A DNA stretch of 64,000 nucleotides from Halobaculum gomorrense (GTDB lineage Archaea; Halobacteriota; Halobacteria; Halobacteriales; Haloferacaceae), in contig NZ_FQWV01000001.1 in the NCBI RefSeq assembly GCF_900129775.1, positions 269,780 through 333,779 on the forward strand, read 5' to 3'. A program made the translations under genes and the position numbers. Numbering within the stretch: position 1 is the stretch's first letter; every line of letters begins with the position of its first letter. This document shows, piece by piece, positions 45,924-54,665 of the stretch. Below the pieces are notes generated by a model. The model worked only from the letters and a program-made list of their open reading frames with translations, was not told the origin of the DNA and did not search any database.

Positions 45924-45972
45924 GAGCGTCTCACGTCCATGCCGCCGTTTGGGGGGCGCCGGGGATAATGCT

Positions 45973-47109
45973 TCACTCCTCGCGCCCGCCGCCCTCGCGG
46001 TCCACGGTATCCGCCTCGTCCGTTCGGACGCCGCTCGCCCGGGGACCGGCGCCGCGGTCGGGAGTCCGTCGCGCTCGGACGCGCACCGTCGGCGCGGTTT
46101 CGCTCACGTCGTCGACGACGAGCGCCTCGCCGACCCCGGCCGGTAACCGGTCCGCGAGCCCGTCTGCGACCGCCAGGGGCCGTGCTGCGGCGAGCGCGTC
46201 GATGTCCGCGCGGCTGTGCAGACGATGAGCCACCAGTAAGTCCGCCTGCGACACCGCGACCGCCGGCAGCGCCGCGGGGCGCTGCGTGGCGCACGCGAGC
46301 GAGACGCCGGGCGCGCGACCGCGGGTGAGCAGCGTCGCAAGCGCGTCGCCAGCGACGCCATCGAAAAACGCGTGCGCCTCGTCGACGAACAGCCACGGGA
46401 GTCGGTCGATCGCCTCGCGAACGCGCGCATCGTACAGCCCGCGGGCGACCGCGGCGCACACCGCCCCCGCGGCGGCCGGGGGAAGCCGAGAGCAGTCGAG
46501 CACCGTCGGCGTTCCCGATGCCAGCGCTCGCGGGCCGATTCCGTCGGGATCGAACGCGTCCCACTCGGCCGCGAGTGCGAGGTGCGCGTCGGCCGCTCGG
46601 CGGGTCGCGCGAGCGGCGTCGGCGTCGCCGACGTGCTCGCGTGCGGCGGCGACTGACGATCCGGCGGACTCGGCGACCGCGCGCCACACGAGCGAGCCGA
46701 CCGCGCCCGCCGGGTCCAGATCCAGCAACGCCGGCCACGCCGACGGCGGAACCGCGTCCGGTCGGACCCGCGGTCGACGGTGGACCGTCCCGCCGTCGAC
46801 CGCGAGGCCGTCGAGCACCCCCATCGGATCGATCACCACGGGCGCGAGGGCGTCGGCCGCGGCGACGCCCTCGGCGAGCACCGCGAGCGTGTGGGTCTTG
46901 CCCGCGCCGCGCTTGCCGACGACGAGCGCGGCGTGTGGTCGATCGAGATCGACTCCGACCCGCGCACCGACGCCGTCGTCCGGCGCGCGAAACCGCCCTA
47001 ACGGCGCGATCGGTCCGCCCGTCGGCCCGCCGGTCGGTTCGGTCTCTTCGTCGTCGACCGAACCACCCGAGGACTCGCCCATCTCCGCCTCGCTGCCGAG
47101 CACGTGCAC
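45973..47109 (-). CDS. HerA/FtsK-like P-loop ATPase
   Basis: 378 residues. Walker A is GKRGAGKT (residues 65-72), Walker B is LFVDEAHAF (240-248), and a sensor-like ATQRP sits at 274-278, followed by the HRLHSRADIDAL arginine-containing motif. This order fits the HerA/FtsK/VirB4 clade of pumping ATPases (DUF87-like), shorter than canonical HerA, which has an N-terminal HAS barrel. Residues 11-45 are a low-complexity acidic region and the C-terminus is polar. No NurA nuclease gene is beside it. GTG at 47109 is used; ATG at 47082 is an alternative. Confidence 0.82.
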   Translation of the reverse strand: MHVLGSEAEMGESSGGSVDDEETEPTGGPTGGPIAPLGRFRAPDDGVGARVGVDLDRPHAALVVGKRGAGKTHTLAVLAEGVAAADALAPVVIDPMGVLDGLAVDGGTVHRRPRVRPDAVPPSAWPALLDLDPAGAVGSLVWRAVAESAGSSVAAAREHVGDADAARATRRAADAHLALAAEWDAFDPDGIGPRALASGTPTVLDCSRLPPAAAGAVCAAVARGLYDARVREAIDRLPWLFVDEAHAFFDGVAGDALATLLTRGRAPGVSLACATQRPAALPAVAVSQADLLVAHRLHSRADIDALAAARPLAVADGLADRLPAGVGEALVVDDVSETAPTVRVRARRTPDRGAGPRASGVRTDEADTVDREGGGREE

Positions 47110-47152
47110 GGCGGGTCTGGCTCCGGAATCGGTGATGAACCCTCGCGCGAGC

Positions 47153-47165
47153 GTTCAAATACGAT
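47153..47165 (+). promoter_or_regulatory. TATA-like box of the membrane Ig-like protein gene
   Basis: The AT-rich TTCAAATACGA lies about 25-30 bases before the GTG at 47184, consistent with a leaderless transcript. Confidence 0.45.
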
Positions 47166-47183
47166 GACGAGCCCATCCGGCGT

Positions 47184-47705
47184 GTGTCCCCCGATACCCC
47201 CCGATCGCTCCGAGTCGCCGTTCGCGGACGGATCCGTTCGCTCGCGGCGGACGAGCGCCGCCGATTCGCCGAACTCCGCCGCGACGACCGCGCCATCGAG
47301 GGGCTTCCCGTCCGGCTCGTCATCGCGCTCGTCGTCGGCGTCGCCAGCCTGAGCGTGATGCTCAACATGATCAGCGGCGTGCAGGGGCTCGCCGTCACCG
47401 AACTCGACGCGCGGCCGACGCCGGAGGTCACGACGCCTGGGGAGCAGGAGCTCTCGGTGACCGTTGTCGACCCGGACGGTCGGCCGGTCGCGGGCGCCAC
47501 GGTCGTCGTCGCCGGCGACACGGCGCGTCTCGACGGCGTCGCGACCGCGCGAACCGGCGCGAACGGCACCGCGACGGTCGTCGTCGCCCCGGCGCTCGGG
47601 CCGAACCGTGAACAGGGGATGCTCAGCATCTCGATCAAGCCGCCGGCCGGCGGACAGTACGCCGACAGGCGCGGAAACACGCGCGTGCTCGTCGTGGCCG
47701 AGTGA
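47184..47705 (+). CDS. Membrane protein with extracellular Ig-like domain
   Basis: 173 residues with GTG start. An Arg-rich cytoplasmic N-terminus (1-40) is followed by one hydrophobic span (about 43-65). The C-terminal 95 residues resemble an Ig-like/carboxypeptidase-regulatory-like domain (LSVTVVDPDGRPVAGATVVV ... GANGTATVVVAP). The orientation would place the beta domain outside. Function unknown; it is divergent from the HerA-like ATPase gene. Confidence 0.74.
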   Translation: MSPDTPRSLRVAVRGRIRSLAADERRRFAELRRDDRAIEGLPVRLVIALVVGVASLSVMLNMISGVQGLAVTELDARPTPEVTTPGEQELSVTVVDPDGRPVAGATVVVAGDTARLDGVATARTGANGTATVVVAPALGPNREQGMLSISIKPPAGGQYADRRGNTRVLVVAE

Positions 47706-47804
47706 CGGCGGGACGGTCACGGGCGCCGAGCGGGACCGACACGCGACGACGAGGGCGACGGTGCCCCCACAAGGACTATCGCGTCTCCCGGACCACGGCC
47801 GTCC

Positions 47805-48646
47805 GTGCCCTCCATCACAACGCGCCTCTCCGACAGTCTCGACGACGCGTTCGCGCACCCCGCCCTCGCGCTCGTTCCCCTCGGCCTCGCGGTGCTGGAC
47901 GCTGGCAAGATCCGGTCCGTCGCGGCGTTCGACGGCGTCCACGTCGGCGTCCGAGTCACGCTCCCGGCGTCGGTGCTCTCTGTTTGGAGCTTCGTTTCGG
48001 TTCCGACACCGGCGTCGCCGTCTCCGCCGGTGTCCCGCCGAGCGCCCTCCGGAACCCCGTGGTTCTCGCGCTCGCCGCGGGCTACTTCGGCTCGCTCGCG
48101 AACGCCCTCGCCGGCGAGCCGTACCGGTTCGCCGAGCACGTCTGCCGATACCTCCCCGCGTTTCTCGTGTTCACCGTCGCGCCGGTGGTGGCGCGCTCGC
48201 CGCTCGTCCTCCTCGTGAGCGCGCCGTCCGGAGTCGGCGTCGTCGTCGTGCTCCTCGCGCTGCTCGCGGTCGTGGTCGCGTCGTATCTCCTGTACGCCAC
48301 GCCGTCTCTCCTCGTCCTCCGGGACACGGACCTGGTTTCGGCTGCGCGCGCGTCCGCCGGGTTCGCGGCCGACGGCGGCGCGTACCGCTCGTACGCCGTC
48401 GGCTTCGCGGCGACGGTCGCCGTCGTCTCGGCGGTGCTGTCGGCGATCACGGTCTCGGTTCCGATCGTCGGCCTGGCCCTCGGTCTCCCGGTCGGGGCCG
48501 TCCTTGGCCTCGCGGGGAACCTCGCGACGATGCGGTTCGTCGCCGACATCGACCCGCGAACTGGCGCGTTCAGCGACGACGCGGAAACGGGACCGGCGAG
48601 TGACGGAAGCGACTCCAACAGGGACGAGCGGCGAGACGACGCGTAG
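47805..48646 (+). pseudogene. Frameshifted multispan membrane protein gene
   Basis: The frame beginning at GTG 47805 encodes MPSITTRLSDSLDDAFAHP then LALVPLGLAVLDAGKIRSVA to about VWSFVSVPT. Near 48000-48012 coding character moves to another frame, which continues GVAVSAGVPPSALRNPVVLA and GYFGSLANALAGEPYRFAEH, with at least four hydrophobic spans and an acidic tail to 48646. Joining them needs one base added. Together they would make a membrane protein of about 280 residues of a haloarchaeal family. This is either a single-base deletion in the organism or a sequencing error. Confidence 0.75.
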
Positions 48647-48679
48647 CGACGGAGGCGGTGACCGGGGCTTCGAGCGCGA

Positions 48680-48985
48680 CTACGCCGAGTCCTTCGGGGC
48701 CACGGTGATGTGACCGCCGCTGCGGACCCGGATCCGGTGATTGAGGTAGGAGAACTCGACGACGGCGTCGTCGTTCCTGCTGGGTCCGCAGATGCGGTCC
48801 AGCGCGTCCGGATCGATCACTTCGAACAGCGGGACGTGGCGCTCGGGCTCTTCGCGTCGGATCGCCGTCGTCGCCTCCACGACGGCGATGGTCGCGTCGA
48901 GCGCGTCTGGATCGAACGTGGCGGTGTACTCGCCGGTCTCCGAGTCGTACGTCACCGAAACCGACTCCGTGGGATCAGGATCCAC
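48680..48985 (-). CDS. HalOD1-domain protein
   Basis: A 101-residue protein with GTG start, matching the halobacterial output domain HalOD1: SVTYDSETGEYTATFDPDAL, then IAVVEATTAI, PLFEVIDPDALDRI and a short C-terminal beta hairpin (VVEFSYLNHRIRV). HalOD1 is found fused to or beside response regulators in haloarchaea, probably as an output module. No receiver is fused to it here, and its partner is not obvious. Confidence 0.84.
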   Translation of the reverse strand: MDPDPTESVSVTYDSETGEYTATFDPDALDATIAVVEATTAIRREEPERHVPLFEVIDPDALDRICGPSRNDDAVVEFSYLNHRIRVRSGGHITVAPKDSA

Positions 48986-49288
48986 CGGCCACCCCTTCGG
49001 CTGATCGGCCGAGTGTCATCACGGGATCGGGCGAGGGCGATAGCACTTCCACAAGGATGAGCGCGTCACCGTCGGTCGTCCGATCGGCGGCGGACGGGCA
49101 CTCACACCGCCGCGGACGGGAATCGACGCGGTCATCGATGTCGTGCATGCCTCAACGAACGGTGGACTGGTGATTGATTCTTTCGACCGCGGTCGGCGGG
49201 TCCCCGGCGACCGTCCGGTCCGGGCCGCACGCGGTGCCGCCGCTGTCGCGAGGGCTAACACCCTGTGGTTCCAACGGTCGGTGTTCGA
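48986..49288. other. 303-base divergent gap
   Basis: It separates the minus-strand HalOD1 gene from the plus-strand dioxygenase gene. No gene, hairpin or repeat could be supported. Confidence 0.4.
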
Positions 49289-50290
49289 ATGCTCTCCGAC
49301 ACCCCGGGTATCCATCACGTCACGTCGATGGTGGGCGACCCACAGGCGAACCTCGACTTCTACGTCGGAACGCTCGGCCTGCGACTCGTGAAGCGGACAG
49401 TCAACCACGAGGACGTGCTCCGCTACCACCTGTACTACGGCAACGGCGCGGGCGACCTCGGCACCGTCTACACCTGCTTTCCGTACCCGAACGAGCCGCC
49501 CGGGCGCCGCGGGCGCCCGCAGATCACCGGGGCGTCGTTCGCGGTCCCCGAGGGGTCGCTCGACTTCTGGGCGGACCGACTGGCCGACCGCGGGGTCGAC
49601 ACGGAGCGGATATCGCGATTCGACGAGTCCGCCCTCCGGTTCGCGGACCCCTCGGGGACTCGGCTCGAACTCGTCGCGGCCGACCAGCCGGTCGCGCCGT
49701 GGAACGACGGCCCCATCCCGGAATGCACCGCGATCCGGGGCATCCACGGCGTCACGGCGCTGCCGACGAACCCGTTTGCGACCGCGAGCGTGCTCGAAAC
49801 CCTCGGGTTCGACCTCGTCGACGAGGAGAGCGACCGCGTGCGCTACCGTGCCGGCGGCGACCGCGCGACCGTCGTCGACCTGCTGGACCGCGAGGCTGAG
49901 TTCGGCCGGGAGGGAACGGGGAGCTTCCACCACGTGGCGGTTCGCGTCGCCGACGAGGAGCAGTTGCACGAGTGGCACGACCTGTTGCGCGAGCGCGACA
50001 TCGATGTCTCCCGCGTCCGCGACAGACACTACTACAAGGCGCTGTACGTCCGCGAACCGGGTGGGATCCTGATCGAGCTGTCGACGGAGGCGCCCGAGTT
50101 CGGGGTCGACGAGTCGCGGGAGCGGTTCGGCGAGTCGCTGGTCCTCCCGCCGTGGGCGGAGGAGGATCGCGAGATGATCGAGGGACAGCTTCCCCCGGTC
50201 GAGGTTCCGACCGCCGCGACCGGCTGGGGGCGCCGCGGGGGCGGCGATCGGAGCGCCGACGGCACCGCGGACGACAGAGCGGGCGACTGA
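49289..50290 (+). CDS. Ring-cleaving dioxygenase, VOC family (MhqO-like)
   Basis: 333 residues with two VOC/glyoxalase modules, beginning GIHHVTSMVGDPQANLDFYV (residues 7-26) and again GIHGVTALPTNPFATASVLE (about 152). Metal ligands are the His of GIHHVTS, then SFHHVAVRVAD, and the Glu of GGILIELSTEAPEF. The pattern is that of MhqO/YdfO-type hydroquinone dioxygenases. A 40-residue Gly/Asp-rich tail ends the protein. It overlaps the next gene by one base (TGATG). Confidence 0.87.
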   Translation: MLSDTPGIHHVTSMVGDPQANLDFYVGTLGLRLVKRTVNHEDVLRYHLYYGNGAGDLGTVYTCFPYPNEPPGRRGRPQITGASFAVPEGSLDFWADRLADRGVDTERISRFDESALRFADPSGTRLELVAADQPVAPWNDGPIPECTAIRGIHGVTALPTNPFATASVLETLGFDLVDEESDRVRYRAGGDRATVVDLLDREAEFGREGTGSFHHVAVRVADEEQLHEWHDLLRERDIDVSRVRDRHYYKALYVREPGGILIELSTEAPEFGVDESRERFGESLVLPPWAEEDREMIEGQLPPVEVPTAATGWGRRGGGDRSADGTADDRAGD

Positions 50291-50961
50291 TGGTTTGGGA
50301 CGAAACGCTGCCCGGCGACCTCCCCAGCCCCCATGCGGGGCAGCCGGTCGTCACCGCCGGCGCGCCGCGGGGCGCGGCCGGGGCGGCGGTCGTCTGCCTC
50401 CACGGGCGCGGTGCGACCGCGCAGGGCGCGATCAACCTCTACGAGCCGGTGGCGCGCCACGGCGTCGCGTTTGTCGCGCCGCAGGCGGCCAGGAGTCGGT
50501 GGTTACCGCACGCCGTCGACGCGCCTCGCGAGCGCAACGAACCCCACCGATCCTCCGCGGTGGCGGTCGTCGACGCCGTCCTCGATCGGACGCGCGAGGC
50601 GCTGAACCTCTCCGTCGAGGAAGTCGTCTTGACCGGCTTCTCACAGGGTGCGTCCGTCGCCGCCGAGTACGCCGCCGAGTCCGGCGGTCGACACCCGCTG
50701 GCGCTGCTCAGCGGGGGGCTGCTCGGCCCGACGATCGACCAGGGGTCGTCCGAAGGCTGCCTCGACCGCGCGCCAGTGTTGATCGCCGGCGGCGCCGCCG
50801 ACGAACGCGTGCCGATCGAGCGCCTCGCGGCGACGGCAAGGGTGCTGAAGGCGCTCGGGGCCGACGTGACCCGACGCGCGTACGAGGGCGTCGGCCACGA
50901 GGTCACCGACGACGAGTTTGCGTGGCTGGGCGACCTGCTCGCGGAGCGACTGGACGACTGA
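50290..50961 (+). CDS. Phospholipase/carboxylesterase (MhqD-like hydrolase)
   Basis: A 223-residue alpha/beta hydrolase. The oxyanion region is VVCLHGRGATA, the nucleophile elbow GFSQGAS, and the Asp and His acids lie in GGAADERVP and GVGHEVTDDEF. The order matches the carboxylesterase/phospholipase group that includes Bacillus MhqD. In Bacillus, mhqD is cotranscribed with the dioxygenase gene mhqO and both respond to quinones; the same pairing here suggests the same role in quinone detoxification. Confidence 0.88.
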   Translation: MVWDETLPGDLPSPHAGQPVVTAGAPRGAAGAAVVCLHGRGATAQGAINLYEPVARHGVAFVAPQAARSRWLPHAVDAPRERNEPHRSSAVAVVDAVLDRTREALNLSVEEVVLTGFSQGASVAAEYAAESGGRHPLALLSGGLLGPTIDQGSSEGCLDRAPVLIAGGAADERVPIERLAATARVLKALGADVTRRAYEGVGHEVTDDEFAWLGDLLAERLDD

Positions 50962-50997
50962 AGACCGGAGCGTGAGCGAGCGGACGGAGTCGGCGAC

Positions 50998-51174
50998 TCA
51001 CCGCATCGCGTCGAGCGAACGCACCGTGTCGGACATCAAGTACGCCTCGGGGCGCTGCTCGTCACAGATCTCGAGGGCATCGAACGTCTCTCGCCCGTCG
51101 TCGAGGGTGATCCGGTACGCGCGACTGGAGAGGGAGACAGGGCGGTCGGTCGTGTCGACATCGGTTCGCGTCAC
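50998..51174 (-). CDS. Small hypothetical protein (58 aa)
   Basis: A 58-residue ORF with GTG at 51174. The central part (RAYRITLDDGRETFDALEIC) looks like a small beta-rich fold, followed by a helix. A clean TATA box (GTTATACC) lies about 26 bases upstream, so a leaderless gene is likely even though the ORF is short. No family is recognised. Confidence 0.66.
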   Translation of the reverse strand: MTRTDVDTTDRPVSLSSRAYRITLDDGRETFDALEICDEQRPEAYLMSDTVRSLDAMR

Positions 51175-51195
51175 ACTAGCGGTTCCCGACGAACG

Positions 51196-51203
51196 GGTAT
51201 AAC
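51196..51203 (-). promoter_or_regulatory. TATA box of the 58-aa gene
   Basis: GTTATACC on the minus strand is centred about 26 bases before the GTG at 51174. Confidence 0.65.
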
Positions 51204-51319
51204 TGGCGCGATTCGAGCGAATCAGCGCCGAACGCGGCGCTTTACAGCGATTCGAGAATCGGCAGGATTCACTGCGTCGCCGCGGGCGTGCGATCTGCGT
51301 CGGGGCCGATCGGCCCCGG

Positions 51320-51961
51320 TCACCGGTCGGCGAACAGCTCCCGATACAGCGTCGCCTCAGCGCGCCGGAGCCGTTCGAGAAACGCGCTCTTCGACAGCCC
51401 CAACTCGGCGGCCACGTCCGCGGAACTGGCCGCCCGCGGCACGGCGAAGTACCCCGCCTCGACGGCCGCCCGCAGCGCCTCGGTCTGCGGGGGCGTCAGC
51501 CCGAACCGCCCGGAGACGGGGTCGGTCTCCTCACGCAGCGGATACGTCCGGGTCAACTGCACGCCGACGGTCCCGCCGGCGGTCTCCATCACCCCGCGCA
51601 ACACCTCGTGGCCGACGACGGCGCCGGTCACCGTCGCGTCGCCGTCGCGGTAGGTCACGTCCTCGACGAGCAGTCCCGCCGAAACGAGTTCGTGGACGAC
51701 GCACGGGTGTTTTGAGAGGCACCGGTAGGTGTCGCGCTCGCCCGCTCGCGAGCGGTGGAGGTAGCGAATCCGGTCGTCGGCGTCGAGGCAGGCCGCAAAC
51801 CCGTCGTCGCGGGGCGCGCCGAAGCGAAGGAGGACATTGCCGTCGGCGCGCAGCTGCGGCGGCTCAGCGCGCGCCGGCGTCCGCGTCGCCGCCGTCGCCT
51901 CGGCCAGCGGGCAGTCGTCGCCACTCACGCGAACCTCGACGGCGAGACACTCCTCGATCAC
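51320..51961 (-). CDS. Bat-type HTH regulator next to paa genes
   Basis: 213 residues. The C-terminal 50 residues (FGLTPPQTEALRAAVEAGYF then SSADVAAELGLSKSAFLERL) are the HTH-10/Bat helix-turn-helix domain. Residues 1-150 form the sensory domain seen in haloarchaeal Bat-like regulators of aromatic metabolism. It starts at GTG 51961. It is divergent from paaA with a shared 105-base promoter region, so it probably controls the epoxidase operon; its effector might be phenylacetyl-CoA, by analogy only. Confidence 0.88.
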   Translation of the reverse strand: MIEECLAVEVRVSGDDCPLAEATAATRTPARAEPPQLRADGNVLLRFGAPRDDGFAACLDADDRIRYLHRSRAGERDTYRCLSKHPCVVHELVSAGLLVEDVTYRDGDATVTGAVVGHEVLRGVMETAGGTVGVQLTRTYPLREETDPVSGRFGLTPPQTEALRAAVEAGYFAVPRAASSADVAAELGLSKSAFLERLRRAEATLYRELFADR

Positions 51962-52001
51962 GGATCGTTCACCCCTCGATCACGTGGAGTGGTAGCGCGT
52001 T

Positions 52002-52012
52002 CAAATATAAAA
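52002..52012 (-). promoter_or_regulatory. TATA box of the Bat-type regulator
   Basis: TTTTATATTTG on the minus strand is the strongest TATA box in the paa intergenic region, about 40-50 bases before the regulator start. On the plus strand, ACATAAACGG at about 52018-52027 may serve paaA, with GAAGGA at 52052-52057 as a weak ribosome-binding site. Confidence 0.6.
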
Positions 52013-52066
52013 CACGCACATAAACGGGTGAATCGGTAAGCGTCACAACGAGAAGGAACGATCGGT

Positions 52067-53005
52067 ATGGATATCGAGGCGGTCAAAGATCAGGCCGGAC
52101 CGCGGCAGTTCGGCCCGAACGACGACATGCCCGAGGAGTACCGTCGGGCTGCGACCCGGATGATCCAGTTCCACGCCAACAGCGAGGTGATGGGCGGCTA
52201 CCTCGACAAGGAGTTCACTCGACACGCGCCGTCACTCGACCGGAAGCTCGCCAACACCGCGAAGGTGCAAGACGAGATCGGCCACGCGCAGTTGCTGTAC
52301 CGCGCGGCCGAGACGCTCGGCGTGAAGACGCGCGAGGAGATGCTCGATGAACTGAAGAACGGCGAGGGGAAGTTCCTCAACTGCTTCCACTACCCGGTCG
52401 ACTCGTGGTACGAGGCGCCGATGATCGACTTCTTCGTCGACGGCGGCGCGATGCGCCGACAGGCCACCCTGAAGTCGACCAGTTGGACGCCGTACGCGCA
52501 CGCGATGGACAAAGTGTGCTTCGAGGAGGGATTCCACGTCAAGCACGGCGAGTCGATCCTGCGCGAACTGATGCGCGGGTCGAAGGCCACACAGGAGCGC
52601 ACCCAGGAGACGTTCGAGGAGTGGTGGCCGCGCATCCTCCAGTTCTTCGGGCCCACGAACGACGAGTCGACTCACAACGACTTCGCCCAGGAGGTCGGCC
52701 TGAAGACCACCTCCAACGACGAGCTTCGCAACTCGTTTCTCAACTTGTACATCCCGAAGGCCGAGAAGTACGGGCTGGAGATCCCCGAGTCCCCGCGGGT
52801 CTTCGAGCGCGACGACGGGACGATGGCCGTCCGCGAGGACGACCTCGACTGGGAGGAGTTCTGGACCATCGCCAAGAACGACTACGAGGGGAGCCACGAA
52901 CAGATCGGCTCGCGTCGCCGCCGGCAGGAGGCGGTCGCGTGGGTCCGCGAGAGCCTCGACGGCTGGGAGGGAAGCGCCGCGGGAACGTCGCAGGCGGCCG
53001 ATTGA
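52067..53005 (+). CDS. paaA: Phenylacetyl-CoA epoxidase subunit PaaA
   Basis: 312 residues; the catalytic diiron subunit that inserts one oxygen atom into the ring of phenylacetyl-CoA. Diiron ligand motifs are visible: E40 in NSEVMGGYLDKEF, E70/H73 in QDEIGHAQ, and E153-H157 in CFEEGFHVKHGES. Length agrees with bacterial PaaA. It is first in the operon paaA-paaB-paaC-paaD-zinc ribbon. Confidence 0.96.
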   Translation: MDIEAVKDQAGPRQFGPNDDMPEEYRRAATRMIQFHANSEVMGGYLDKEFTRHAPSLDRKLANTAKVQDEIGHAQLLYRAAETLGVKTREEMLDELKNGEGKFLNCFHYPVDSWYEAPMIDFFVDGGAMRRQATLKSTSWTPYAHAMDKVCFEEGFHVKHGESILRELMRGSKATQERTQETFEEWWPRILQFFGPTNDESTHNDFAQEVGLKTTSNDELRNSFLNLYIPKAEKYGLEIPESPRVFERDDGTMAVREDDLDWEEFWTIAKNDYEGSHEQIGSRRRRQEAVAWVRESLDGWEGSAAGTSQAAD

Positions 53006-53007
53006 CC

Positions 53008-53349
53008 ATGATCTGGGAAGTGTTCCGCCAGGAGAAGCCGGGCGACTACCACCGCCACGTCGGCAACGTCCATGCGCCGGACCGGGAGATGGCGAAACTG
53101 TTCGCGCAGATCCAGCACGCCCGCCGGATGCAGACAAACTCGCTGTGGGTCGTCCCGCAGTCGGAGATCGGCGAGGTCGACCCCGAGGACGCCGCCTTCG
53201 GCGGTCGAACCGACAAGTCCTACCGCTGGGCGATGACGTACAACGACATCGACGCGTCGTTCGCGAAAGAGGTGGAGGACAGCGAGGCCGAACAGCGCGA
53301 GGCGGCCCGGACGCGCCGCGAACAGCTTGAATCGGAGGGGGACGCATGA
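53008..53349 (+). CDS. paaB: Phenylacetyl-CoA epoxidase subunit PaaB
   Basis: 113 residues. The N-terminal region (IWEVFRQEKPGDYHRHVGNV then HAPDREMAKLFAQIQHARRM) is the PaaB fold, and the tail of about 30 residues is charged and helical. PaaB bridges PaaAC dimers. It starts two bases after the paaA stop and overlaps paaC by four (ATGA). Confidence 0.94.
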   Translation: MIWEVFRQEKPGDYHRHVGNVHAPDREMAKLFAQIQHARRMQTNSLWVVPQSEIGEVDPEDAAFGGRTDKSYRWAMTYNDIDASFAKEVEDSEAEQREAARTRREQLESEGDA

Positions 53350-54188
53350 CTGCCCCGGAGGAGCCGCCCGCTGCCTCGCTCGACCGCGACGACCTCACCC
53401 CCGAACGGCAGGTCGCGCTGGAGGAGCTCCTGTTCCGGCTCGCGGACGACGAGTTCGTCCACGCCGAGCGCCTCACCGAGTGGCAGATCTTCGCGCCGAC
53501 CATCGAGTCGGACCTCGCGCTCGCCAACGTCGCGCAAGACGAGTTCGGCCACGCCCGCCTGTGGTACGATCTCCTGCAGGAACTCGGCTACACCGAGGAG
53601 GAGTGCATCTGGCGGCGCCCGGCCGACGACTGGACGCACGCGACGCTCGTCGAGCGCCCGTTCGCCGACGACGGCTGGGGCGACGCCGTCGCCCGCACGT
53701 ACCTGTACGACGTGGCCGAGCGCCTCCGCCTCGAAGCGCTCGTCGACACAAGCTACGCCCCGCTGGCCGACCGCGTGGGCAAGGCGCTCGCCGAGGAGGA
53801 GTACCACCGCGAGCACGCCGTCAGTTGGGTCGAACGCCTCGCGAGCGACGGCGACGCCCGCGAGCGCCTGCAGGCCGCCGTCGAGGACCTGTTCCCGCAC
53901 GCGCTGTCGCTGTGGTATCCCGGCGAGCACGAGGCTGAGATCCGGGCCGCCGGCCTCCGCCGCGAGTCGCTCGCGTCGATGCGCGAGGAGTGGATCGACA
54001 CCGTCATCCCGACGCTGGAGGGGTACGGCCTCGTCGTCCCCGAACCCGACGAGGTCGACCGTCCGGAGGTCCGCGGCCGCGACGGGAGCCACACCGACAA
54101 GTGGTTCGACCTGTACGAGGCGTTCACCGCGACGCACCGCGAAGTCGACTTCGACCGGCCCGCCCGCCTGCGGGGGGAGGAGGCGTAG
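53346..54188 (+). CDS. paaC: Phenylacetyl-CoA epoxidase subunit PaaC
   Basis: A 280-residue ferritin-like partner of PaaA. The four-helix bundle includes VAQDEFGHARLWYDLLQELG (residues 62-81) and EEEYHREHAVSWVERL. In bacteria PaaC is structural and has lost the iron site; here the DEFGH and EEYHREH motifs remain visible, so metal binding should not be excluded. Its stop directly precedes the paaD ATG. Confidence 0.95.
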   Translation: MTAPEEPPAASLDRDDLTPERQVALEELLFRLADDEFVHAERLTEWQIFAPTIESDLALANVAQDEFGHARLWYDLLQELGYTEEECIWRRPADDWTHATLVERPFADDGWGDAVARTYLYDVAERLRLEALVDTSYAPLADRVGKALAEEEYHREHAVSWVERLASDGDARERLQAAVEDLFPHALSLWYPGEHEAEIRAAGLRRESLASMREEWIDTVIPTLEGYGLVVPEPDEVDRPEVRGRDGSHTDKWFDLYEAFTATHREVDFDRPARLRGEEA

Positions 54189-54665
54189 ATGCCGACGAAC
54201 GTGCCGACGGACGCGCCGGACGGGGCCGCGGACGGCGCACCAGGCAGCACCGCCGCGGACGACGCACCCGCCGTCGCCGAGGCGTGCGCCTACACCGCCT
54301 ACGAGGACGGCGAGGCGCCCGAGGAGTACCCGAAGACGGGTGCGGGCGCCACCGGAACCGAGGCCGACGTGTGGGACGCGCTCTCCGAGGTCGAGGACCC
54401 CGAGATGCCCGTAAGCGTCGTCGACCTGGGGCTCATTTATAACGTGACCGTCGACGAGGACGGGCGCTGCGAGATCGAGATGACGCTCACCTACACGGGC
54501 TGCCCCGCCCGAGACATGCTCACGAACGACGTGCGCTGCGCCGCCGAGACGGCGCCCGGCGTCGACGAGGCGGAGGTGCGCCTGCGCTACTCGCCGGAGT
54601 GGACCGTCGCGATGGTGACCGACGCGGGGCGGGAGGCCCTCCGCGAGTTCGGCCTGAGCGTGTGA
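54189..54665 (+). CDS. paaD: PaaD-like Fe-S/MIP18 (DUF59) subunit without zinc domain
   Basis: 158 residues. Residues 60-158 are the MIP18/DUF59 fold (DALSEVEDPEMPVSVVDLGL ... TYTGCPARDMLTNDV with Cys105). Residues 1-58 form an Ala/Asp-rich leader with the conserved-looking CAYTAYEDGEAPEEYPKTGA. Bacterial PaaD carries a C-terminal Cys-rich domain, which is absent here; that piece is encoded by the next gene. PaaD is thought to mature or assemble the epoxidase. It overlaps the next gene by four bases (GTGA). Confidence 0.88.
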   Translation: MPTNVPTDAPDGAADGAPGSTAADDAPAVAEACAYTAYEDGEAPEEYPKTGAGATGTEADVWDALSEVEDPEMPVSVVDLGLIYNVTVDEDGRCEIEMTLTYTGCPARDMLTNDVRCAAETAPGVDEAEVRLRYSPEWTVAMVTDAGREALREFGLSV

